DNA of 5,730 nt from an uncultured beta proteobacterium. GTDB lineage: Bacteria > Pseudomonadota > Gammaproteobacteria > Burkholderiales > Burkholderiaceae. How positions within the stretch are numbered: position 1 is the first letter of the stretch; every line of letters starts with the position of its first letter. The notes beneath the pieces were generated by a model that did no database searches, had not been told where the DNA came from, and worked only from the letters and a program-made list of their open reading frames with translations. The DNA is taken from contig CAIMPQ010000001.1 of assembly GCA_903843315.1 (NCBI GenBank), forward strand, positions 1-5,730, in the 5' to 3' direction. Below, in pieces: positions 1-5,730 of this stretch. The position numbers were made by a program, and so were the translations under genes.

Positions 1-1440
1 GTAGCGCTGATGTATCCCAATGTGGTTGACTATGTAGTAGCCATGATGGGTACATTACGCGCTGGGTATGTCGTGGTCAACATTAATCCACTGTATACAG
101 CCAGGGAGCTAGAGGCTCAGCTGCAAGATAGCGGTGCTTCCGTGTTCGCCGTGCTCGAAAACTTTGCGCACATCTATCAAAAAATACTGCCCCAATCATC
201 TATTCGGCAGGTCATCGTGAGCAGCCCTGGTGAATTGCTCGGATTAAAAGGGCATTTGATTAATTGGGTAGCTAAGCGCATTAAGAAACTCATTCCCGCA
301 TGGGACATTCCTTATATTCCCTTCAAAGAAGCATTACGGATGGGTAGGGGACATCATTTTCAGAAGCCAGATATTGGTTTAGATGATATTGCCTTTTTGC
401 AATACACCGGTGGCACTACGGGGGTCTCTAAAGGCGCAGTATTACTGCATCGAAATATTCTCTCCAACGTGAGCCAGATTGAAGCTTGGCTAAATCCAGG
501 CCTAAAACAAAAGCCTGAACAACAACTGGCATTTCTGTGCGCGCTACCGATGACCCATATTTTTGCCCTGACTGCTTGTGCATTTCTGGGGATTGCCAAG
601 GGTGGCTTATTAATCTTAGTTCCTAATCCACGAGATATCAGTGGCTTTATCAAAATGCTCTGTAAGCATCCTAATATCAATATTTTCCCTGGCGTCAATA
701 CGTTATTTCATGCATTAATTCATCGCCCTGAATTTAAAAAGGTGAAGTTCCCAAATTTATTGGTCACCATTGGTGGCGGTATGGCAGTGCACAAAAAAAC
801 TGCCGATCATTGGCAGGCGCTGACTGGTGTGCCGATCGCTCAGGGTTATGGACTATCTGAAACTTCACCCGTAGTGTGTGTAAATACCCCGCTAGAGAAA
901 CATTTCACGGGCCACATTGGTATGCCGATGCCCAGTACTGATGTGGTGATCCTAGATGATGATGAAGTCGAGCTGCCTTATGGAACTACAGGTGAGATTG
1001 CAATTAAGGGACCGCAGGTAATGCAGGGATATTGGAATAAGCCAGAAGAGACTGAGCATTGCATGACAGCGGATGGTTATTTCAAGTCGGGCGATATCGG
1101 CCTGATTACTGCTGAGGGGAATGTGCAAATCGTTGACCGTAAAAAGGACATGATAGTGGTTGCAGGGTTTAAGGTTTTTCCAAATGAAGTCGAGGATGTT
1201 TTATCTCAGATGATGGGCATTCAAGAGTGCGCTGTGATTGGCGTACCCCATCGAAAGTTAGGTGAAATTGTCAAAGCTTATGTTGTCAGAGATGATCATC
1301 ATTTGACTGAAGCGCAGATCTTGCAATATTGCAAAGATCAAATGACAAGTTATAAACGCCCCAGAAAAATTGTTTTCTTAAGCGATCTACCCAAATCTAA
1401 TGTTGGGAAGATTTTGCGTCGAGAACTCAGAAATCTGTAA
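1..1440 (+). CDS. fadD: Long-chain fatty-acid--CoA ligase FadD, 5'-truncated by the window edge
   Basis: Cytoplasmic or membrane-associated enzyme that activates long-chain fatty acids to acyl-CoA via an acyl-adenylate, using ATP and CoA. It feeds beta-oxidation or lipid synthesis. The frame is open from base 1 and ends in TAA at 1438-1440, giving 479 visible residues. E. coli FadD is about 561, so roughly 80 N-terminal residues lie to the left. The reading before the ATG at base 10 (VAL, then MYPN) matches the family interior, so that ATG is not the start. Landmarks seen: P-loop YTGGTTGVSKG (403-435); adenylate-binding GYGLSETSP (844-870); GDIG with the adenylate-contacting Asp (1090-1101); fatty-acyl signature beginning DRKKDMIVVAGF (from 1135); C-terminal KSNVGKILRREL with the conserved adenylation Lys at 1408-1410. 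The NPLYT and NPRDI segments also match FadD as I recall it. All motifs are intact, so the enzyme is probably active. Chain-length preference cannot be read from the sequence. The gene converges on the downstream dehydratase gene across 21 bases. Confidence 0.95.
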   Translation, partial: VALMYPNVVDYVVAMMGTLRAGYVVVNINPLYTARELEAQLQDSGASVFAVLENFAHIYQKILPQSSIRQVIVSSPGELLGLKGHLINWVAKRIKKLIPAWDIPYIPFKEALRMGRGHHFQKPDIGLDDIAFLQYTGGTTGVSKGAVLLHRNILSNVSQIEAWLNPGLKQKPEQQLAFLCALPMTHIFALTACAFLGIAKGGLLILVPNPRDISGFIKMLCKHPNINIFPGVNTLFHALIHRPEFKKVKFPNLLVTIGGGMAVHKKTADHWQALTGVPIAQGYGLSETSPVVCVNTPLEKHFTGHIGMPMPSTDVVILDDDEVELPYGTTGEIAIKGPQVMQGYWNKPEETEHCMTADGYFKSGDIGLITAEGNVQIVDRKKDMIVVAGFKVFPNEVEDVLSQMMGIQECAVIGVPHRKLGEIVKAYVVRDDHHLTEAQILQYCKDQMTSYKRPRKIVFLSDLPKSNVGKILRRELRNL

Positions 1441-1461
1441 GCCCTCAAAAGCACAGTAATA

Positions 1462-3225
1462 TTAGGCTTTAGGTGTTTTACCAACCATCTTTACCGCTCT
1501 CAAGAAATCAAAGTCAACCCCTTGATCCGCTTGTGTCACCGTATCCAAAAATAATTTTTTATATCCCCGTTCTGCTGTTGGAGAAGTAATGGGATTCTCT
1601 TGCGCACGCTTAGCTAATTCTGCATCAGAAATTAAGAGGCTAATTTCTCGATTTTTGACACTCAAGCGAATACGGTCACCATTGCGAACATGGGCCAATG
1701 GACCGCCGATAGCAGACTCTGGAGTCACATGCAACACAATCGTTCCAAAGGCTGTGCCACTCATACGACCATCCGAAATACGGACGATATCTTTGACGCC
1801 AGCACGTGCGAGTTTCAGGGGAATGGGTATATAGCCAGCCTCAGGCATCCCTGGAGCACCTTTAGGACCAATATTTTTTAAGACCAAAATATCATCAGCA
1901 GTCACATCTAAATCCGGACTATCGATTCGGCTCGCTAAGTCTTCTGCATTTTCAAATACCACTGCGCGGCCCTCATGTTCCATGAGCTTTTCATCGGCAG
2001 CGGATTGTTTGATGATGGCCCCGCCTGGGGCTAGATTGCCGTGTAAAACAGCAATGCTACCGCGTGGGTAGATTGGATTATTGATCTTGCGAACCACATC
2101 TTGCTTAAAGCTTGGAGGTGCTGCATCAATCTCTTCGCCGAGTGTTTTTCCAGTGACCGTGAGGGCATTGAGTTTCAGTAATGGTTTGAGTTCACGAAGT
2201 AGGGTAGTCATGCCACCGGCATCATGGAAGTTCTCCATGTAATGGTCACCAGAAGGTTTTAGATCCACCAGTACTGGAGTTTCATTACCCATTTTGTCTA
2301 AGGCATCTAAATCAATTTCCAGGCCCATGCGACCTGCAATTGCAGTCAAGTGAACAATGCCATTAGTGGAACCACCGATCGCCAGCAGTACCCGAATCGC
2401 ATTTTCAAAGGCATCCGCAGTCAATATCTTGTCGATAGTGAGACTCGTTTTGGCCATTTGAACGGCACAAGCCCCAGTTTCTTCTGCAACCCGTATGCGA
2501 TCTGCGGTCACCGCGGGTGGTGTTGCCCCACCAGGAACCGTCATACCCAGGGCTTCAGAGATGCAAGCCATCGTGCTTGCCGTACCCATAACAGAGCATG
2601 TGCCAACGCTTGCTACTAATTGGTCATTGACTTCATCTTTTTCAATTTCATCAATTTCACCAGCCCTAAATTTGCCCCAGTAGCGGCGGCAGTCAGTACA
2701 AGCGCCAACACGTTCGCTACGATGCGAGCCCGTAAGCATAGATCCTGTGATCAATTGAATGGCAGGTAGACCAGCAGAAGCAGCACCCATCATTTGGGCG
2801 GGAACCGTTTTATCGCAGCCACCAATCATGACTACGGCATCCATCGGTTGCGCGCGCAACATTTCTTCAGTATCCATCGACATGAGATTGCGCAAGTACA
2901 TACTGGTTGGTGCAGCAAAACTTTCATGGATAGAGATGGTGGGAAATTCCATGGGCAAACCGCCAGCTAACATGACACCCCGTTTTACTGCTTCCAGTAA
3001 TTGCGGCATATTTCCGTGGCATGGGTTGTATGCGCTACCTGTATTAATGATGCCAATCACCGGGCGATCTAATGCGCTATTGGTATATCCGGCGCCTTTA
3101 ATAAAGGCTTTGCGTAAAAATAAGGAGAAGCTTTTATCGCCATAGCTAGTCAGACCTTTTTGGAAGCCACTCTCACTGGGATTGTCAGTATTACCTTCAG
3201 CAGTATTTTTAGGCTTTGAACTCAT
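1462..3225 (-). CDS. IlvD/Edd-family [2Fe-2S] dehydratase, sugar-acid dehydratase-like
   Basis: Cytoplasmic Fe-S enzyme of the family that removes water from 2,3-dihydroxy acids to give 2-keto acids. It has 587 residues, complete. Cluster ligands are predicted as Cys69 (NPCHGN), Cys137 (GGCDKT) and Cys210 (GTCSVMGTAST). Asp138 and Lys139 fit the Mg site, and Ser489 in SDGRMSGTAFG fits the catalytic base. The spacing of the three cysteines and the length (about 580-590) match L-arabonate and D-xylonate dehydratases. They differ from the 616-residue E. coli IlvD and from the roughly 557-residue IlvD type, so I do not assign ilvD. HGNLAPGGAIIK (395-406) and GPKGAPGMPEAG (453-464) are family blocks. 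The substrate is unknown; a sugar acid is an inference. Residues 1-22 are a low-complexity extension before the conserved core. The start is ATG at 3223-3225 with a weak GAGA 5-8 bases upstream. A CxxC (Cys176, Cys179) is an unusual extra. The gene lies 69 bases downstream of the beta-barrel gene, possibly in the same operon. That gap has a TACAAT hexamer (3268-3273, minus strand) without a good -35. Confidence 0.92.
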   Translation of the reverse strand: MSSKPKNTAEGNTDNPSESGFQKGLTSYGDKSFSLFLRKAFIKGAGYTNSALDRPVIGIINTGSAYNPCHGNMPQLLEAVKRGVMLAGGLPMEFPTISIHESFAAPTSMYLRNLMSMDTEEMLRAQPMDAVVMIGGCDKTVPAQMMGAASAGLPAIQLITGSMLTGSHRSERVGACTDCRRYWGKFRAGEIDEIEKDEVNDQLVASVGTCSVMGTASTMACISEALGMTVPGGATPPAVTADRIRVAEETGACAVQMAKTSLTIDKILTADAFENAIRVLLAIGGSTNGIVHLTAIAGRMGLEIDLDALDKMGNETPVLVDLKPSGDHYMENFHDAGGMTTLLRELKPLLKLNALTVTGKTLGEEIDAAPPSFKQDVVRKINNPIYPRGSIAVLHGNLAPGGAIIKQSAADEKLMEHEGRAVVFENAEDLASRIDSPDLDVTADDILVLKNIGPKGAPGMPEAGYIPIPLKLARAGVKDIVRISDGRMSGTAFGTIVLHVTPESAIGGPLAHVRNGDRIRLSVKNREISLLISDAELAKRAQENPITSPTAERGYKKLFLDTVTQADQGVDFDFLRAVKMVGKTPKA

Positions 3226-3294
3226 GGTTGTCTCGGTATGGTATTTAGGTAAATTGGTATTGATGCAATTGTAGCCACTCGGGTAGCAAGCTGC

Positions 3295-4221
3295 TTATGG
3301 ATTACCGCCCCAACGAAATTGCCAAGAAATCCCCAGCATGTCGTAGCTATTATTGGTGCGTGAATAAACACCCGTGCTACCTGACAGGCGGATAGAGTTT
3401 TGCTTATTAATTGGGTATGAAAACGTGCTACCAAAGCGCCAGTTTTCTTGTGAACCACTTAAAGGCATGCCATTGATGTAAATTTGCCCGCCCGTAAAGT
3501 AGGTCGCATCAGCGGAAATCCACGCTGTATTCGGAAAGTAGTAGATTCCATGCGCTTCAGTGGAGTAGACCGGATTCTGCGATAGGGTGTTATTGCCCAT
3601 GAAGCTATTGTTGCTCGTATAAATGGTTGCCATTCCAGCGAGCTCTAAGCGCCATGGACCTATTGCTTGAGATAGGCCAATGCCTGGCTGAATCAAGGAA
3701 CGATTAGCGCCCACATTAATCATCTGACTGCTGTTGTACTCGCCCCAGGGGATCGATGCCGCAAGACTGGCGCCAATAATGAGATCTTGTTGGTAACTTG
3801 GAAATTCACTAAGAGACAGAGCGGGAGCGCCATACAAGTTGACGGAAGCTTTGATCAGCGGATCAGAAAGGCCCTCAGCAGAGGCATTAAGCCCTTGTGC
3901 TCCAGCCCTACCAGTACCCGAGATCTCTGCATAAGGCAGTACGAGAGTCAGTCTGCCGGATTGCCCGAAAACATCAAAGACATGAGTAAGACTGACAGCT
4001 TCAGTAGTTAGCTTATACGACCCACTCTTAGCCTGTGCAATGCCCCCAGTAATGAAATTCATTCCAATCGGTGCATTGGAATAAGCGCGTGCTTCGATCT
4101 CTTGAGCAATAGACTGTTGAGAAAAGATTCCGAAGAGGAGGAAGAGAAATACACCCTTCAAAAAGGGGCGGTATGGACTGGCCCTCAAAGTTACATCACT
4201 AACTGGATTTTTTGGGGCCAA
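3295..4221 (-). CDS. Secreted beta-barrel-type protein, phenol-degradation MetA family (putative outer-membrane transporter)
   Basis: 308 residues from the outermost possible start. The RAYSNAPIGMNF block (45-56), SVNLYGAPALSLSEF (126-140), the QDLIIGASL and WGEYN region (145-162), DATYFTGG (239-246) and the ending SWQFRWGG match the family annotated as 'phenol degradation protein MetA' or 'transporter'. The alternating polar/hydrophobic strands rich in Tyr, Ser, Asn and Gly fit an outer-membrane barrel. An N-terminal secretion signal is clear: a basic stretch, the hydrophobic core around residues 23-33, and a likely signal peptidase I site after SIA (residue 39). Family function is poorly established; a role in moving hydrophobic or organic compounds is only presumed. 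The start is uncertain: a TGA stop at 4228-4230 limits the frame, and all early candidates are TTG, at 4219-4221 (chosen as the outer bound), 4186-4188 and 4159-4161. None has a recognisable Shine-Dalgarno. Starts at 4188 or 4161 would give a more normal 28- or 19-residue signal peptide and avoid the 23-base overlap with the upstream membrane-protein gene. The gene ends TAA at 3295-3297. Confidence 0.85.
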   Translation of the reverse strand: MAPKNPVSDVTLRASPYRPFLKGVFLFLLFGIFSQQSIAQEIEARAYSNAPIGMNFITGGIAQAKSGSYKLTTEAVSLTHVFDVFGQSGRLTLVLPYAEISGTGRAGAQGLNASAEGLSDPLIKASVNLYGAPALSLSEFPSYQQDLIIGASLAASIPWGEYNSSQMINVGANRSLIQPGIGLSQAIGPWRLELAGMATIYTSNNSFMGNNTLSQNPVYSTEAHGIYYFPNTAWISADATYFTGGQIYINGMPLSGSQENWRFGSTFSYPINKQNSIRLSGSTGVYSRTNNSYDMLGISWQFRWGGNP

Positions 4222-4732
4222 ATAGAATCAACAACGTAGCTGGGGTGCCTAAACTTAATTTGAATCCTGCAAAGATCAAGTAAGGCCAAACAATGAGCCA
4301 GTACACAATAGCCAAAGCAAAAACATGCAAGGGATTGGATTGTCCAAAAGCAGCTAGAGATGTAAAAAAGTTTTTTCCATGAATCAGGCCATCAAGACCT
4401 GCTTCGAAATAATTCAGCGCAAGTACAACGACAAGGTAAAAAAGGGATTCAATAAAAAGGGATCTCACAATACCATGTTGTCGATTGACTTTAATAGGGA
4501 AGATAGCCTGTCCAACCAACATAAATTTTGCGCATAAAGCGGCCTTAATCAAGGTAAACCAAAAAATAGATAGGGGGATGGGCCTTATATCTAGAGCCGT
4601 TTCACCAAGAAAGGCAAGGGAGCAAAACCAAACGCCAAAATACAAAAAAAGAGCGGTAGCCTTTTTGACCTCATCTACGATTTTCTCTTTGAAGCTAAGA
4701 GGCTTTGGAATGGTTTCTGTATTGATAGTCAT
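4199..4732 (-). CDS. Conserved four-span inner-membrane protein of unknown function
   Basis: 177 residues, no function recognised. A charged N-terminal segment (1-24) is followed by four predicted membrane spans at about 25-43, 52-79, 90-108 and 136-157, and a short Lys-rich C-terminal tail. Features shared, as far as I recall, with a family of small uncharacterised proteobacterial membrane proteins are the lysine-bearing span 2 (IKAALCAKFMLVGQA, 62-76), a basic loop KVNRQHG (81-87), and an acidic residue at the end of span 3 followed by GLDGLIHGK (112-120). The start is ATG at 4730-4732. An in-frame TAA about 10 bases upstream rules out a longer form, and no ribosome binding site is evident. 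The gene follows the U32-family gene after 40 bases and ends TAG at 4199-4201, overlapping the longest reading of the next gene by 23 bases. This suggests co-expression or translational coupling. Alternatives such as a transporter subunit or a stress-related membrane protein cannot be tested from the sequence alone. Confidence 0.8.
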   Translation of the reverse strand: MTINTETIPKPLSFKEKIVDEVKKATALFLYFGVWFCSLAFLGETALDIRPIPLSIFWFTLIKAALCAKFMLVGQAIFPIKVNRQHGIVRSLFIESLFYLVVVLALNYFEAGLDGLIHGKNFFTSLAAFGQSNPLHVFALAIVYWLIVWPYLIFAGFKLSLGTPATLLILFGPKKSS

Positions 4733-4772
4733 TGAGGCATTTTAAGGTGCGTTTTGCAGTCTGGGCGATAAA

Positions 4773-5730
4773 TTAACAATTACTACAGGCAGCGGCTTCC
4801 TCGACTGGGGCAGGCTCATGGGTATAGCGCGCAATGAAGGCATGCTTACCTTTGAGGGGGAGTTTGATCCAGACAAAATGACCTGAGCCAGGGGCAACCT
4901 CAATCGCTTCACCCTTCATATTCCACATTTGATCTAATACGATGTCTTGATTGCCTTGCGGCTCAATAATCTCGAGTTTATCGCCAACGGAGAAACGATT
5001 TTTCACATCCACTTTCACTCGACCAGTAGCATCATCTAATTCTAGAGATTCACCGACATAAAGACTTCTGCCAGAAAGAGAATGACCACGCATATAAAGT
5101 TGATAGTCTTTATCGTGATGACGTTCATAGAATCCATCCGTATAGCCACGGTTAGCTAAACCTTCTAGATTGCCAAGTAAAGTGGTATCAAAAGGCTTGC
5201 CTGCAACAGCATCATCAATTGCCGTTCGATAGGCTTGGCAAGTACGAGAAACATAATAGGGGGATTTAGTACGCCCTTCAATCTTGAAAGAGTCCACACC
5301 CATCTTAGTTAGTCTATTAATGTGCTCAACAGCACGTAAATCTTTGGAGTTCATGATGTAAGTGCCATGCTCATCTTCTTCCATTGGCATTAAGTCATCA
5401 GGCCTTTTGGCTTCTTGGAGAAGAACGACATCGCCGCTAGAAGTTTGTTGGCCAGGCTTCACTTTATAGTCCCAGCGGCAAGCATTAGTACAGGCGCCTT
5501 GGTTTGAGTCACGATGTGACATATAGCCTGAGAGCAAGCAGCGTCCTGAGTAAGCAATACATAAGGCACCGTGAACAAATACTTCAAGTTCCATCTCTGG
5601 ACAGTCTTGACGTACCTCTTCAATTTCATCGAAGGAGAGTTCGCGAGACAAAATGACTCTACTAATACCCACAGAGCGCCAAAATTTTGCTGAGGCACCA
5701 TTCACAGTGTTGGCTTGAACAGATAAATGA
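4773..5730 (-). CDS. trhP: tRNA 5-hydroxyuridine modification protein TrhP (YegQ), U32 family, 5'-truncated by the window edge
   Basis: Homologue of E. coli TrhP/YegQ, which takes part in prephenate-dependent hydroxylation of wobble uridine 34 in tRNAs. The family is listed as peptidase U32, but the tRNA role is the established one for this branch. The frame is open to the right edge: residues before the GTG at 5703-5705 read HLSVQANT, a conserved TrhP interior. That GTG is therefore internal, and roughly 110 N-terminal residues are missing (E. coli YegQ is about 453). The U32 signature EVFVHGALC...YSGRCLLS lies at 5529-5585. Its two cysteines plus CTNAC (ending at 5478) form the CX6C...CX3C set expected to bind an Fe-S cluster. 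DEHGTYIMNSKDLRA, KIEGRTKSPYYV and the C-terminal domain block KNRFSVGDKLE agree closely with E. coli YegQ as I recall it. Two oddities are a shorter segment between the last cysteine pair and the DEHGTY block, and a C-terminal CSNC tail. The gene ends TAA at 4773-4775, and no terminator hairpin is visible in the 40 bases beyond it. Confidence 0.93.
   Translation of the reverse strand, partial: HLSVQANTVNGASAKFWRSVGISRVILSRELSFDEIEEVRQDCPEMELEVFVHGALCIAYSGRCLLSGYMSHRDSNQGACTNACRWDYKVKPGQQTSSGDVVLLQEAKRPDDLMPMEEDEHGTYIMNSKDLRAVEHINRLTKMGVDSFKIEGRTKSPYYVSRTCQAYRTAIDDAVAGKPFDTTLLGNLEGLANRGYTDGFYERHHDKDYQLYMRGHSLSGRSLYVGESLELDDATGRVKVDVKNRFSVGDKLEIIEPQGNQDIVLDQMWNMKGEAIEVAPGSGHFVWIKLPLKGKHAFIARYTHEPAPVEEAAACSNC

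Noticed and set aside
10..12. ATG near the left edge as the start of fadD
   Set aside because: The frame is open to base 1 and the residues on both sides match the FadD interior; about 80 family residues precede this point.
360..698. 112-codon minus-strand open frame inside fadD
   Set aside because: It lies opposite well-conserved FadD sequence including the P-loop, and its translation shows no domain or signal; a chance antisense frame.
1447..1470. Intrinsic terminator between the convergent genes
   Set aside because: Only a 5-base stem with a 13-base loop and no proper T-run on either strand.
2759..3145. 128-codon plus-strand open frame opposite the dehydratase gene
   Set aside because: It covers the antisense of conserved dehydratase motifs and has no recognisable protein features. 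The same holds for shorter plus-strand frames at 1589-1881 and 2350-2683.
1462..3225. Calling the dehydratase ilvD (isoleucine/valine biosynthesis)
   Set aside because: Length, cysteine spacing and block motifs resemble the arabonate/xylonate dehydratase branch more than either usual IlvD type, so only the family is named.
3226..3294. Sigma-70 promoter for the dehydratase gene in the 69-base gap
   Set aside because: A TACAAT hexamer is present on the minus strand at 3268-3273, but no matching -35 stands at 16-18 bases; TTG-containing candidates nearby have wrong spacing.
3222..3458. 78-codon minus-strand frame spanning the end of the barrel-protein gene and the following gap
   Set aside because: Most of it is an alternative frame of the barrel-protein gene's conserved C-terminus, without recognisable features of its own.
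4485..4745. 86-codon plus-strand frame opposite the four-span membrane protein
   Set aside because: It is basic and lacks domain features, while the minus-strand reading gives clear membrane spans; treated as a shadow.
5703..5705. GTG as the start of the U32-family gene
   Set aside because: The frame continues to the right edge, and the upstream residues HLSVQANT are a conserved TrhP interior segment.

Overview
The window looks like chromosomal DNA of a betaproteobacterium of the order Burkholderiales, probably Polynucleobacter or a close freshwater relative. This is inferred from the moderate GC content, dense gene packing, and the protein families and their wording. No rRNA or other taxonomic marker is present, so the placement is tentative. 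The window is almost fully coding: the gaps are 21, 69 and 40 bases, and no gene-free stretch exceeds 300 bases. I see no tRNA, rRNA, CRISPR array, insertion sequence or phage gene.

Layout, left to right. Bases 1-1440 on the plus strand hold most of a long-chain acyl-CoA synthetase (FadD); its N-terminus lies beyond the left edge. Everything else is on the minus strand, so fadD converges tail to tail on its neighbour. In order of minus-strand transcription (right to left) the genes are: a TrhP/YegQ-type U32-family tRNA hydroxylation protein whose N-terminus lies beyond the right edge (4773-5730); a small protein with four predicted membrane spans and no known function (4199-4732); a secreted beta-barrel-type protein of the phenol-degradation MetA family (3295-4221, start uncertain); and an IlvD/Edd-family iron-sulfur dehydratase that resembles sugar-acid dehydratases more than the isoleucine/valine enzyme (1462-3225).

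The last three minus-strand genes are close or overlapping and could form one transcript. An outer-membrane protein, an inner-membrane protein and a cytoplasmic sugar-acid-type dehydratase could together serve uptake and breakdown of an organic acid, but this is inference from proximity alone. FadD (fatty-acid activation) and TrhP (tRNA wobble-uridine modification) look like ordinary housekeeping neighbours.

Nothing here is a clear new system. The points most worth a second look are the uncharacterised membrane/outer-membrane/dehydratase cluster, a gene whose only early start candidates are TTG codons without a visible ribosome binding site, a CxxC tail on TrhP, and an extra CxxC pair in the dehydratase.
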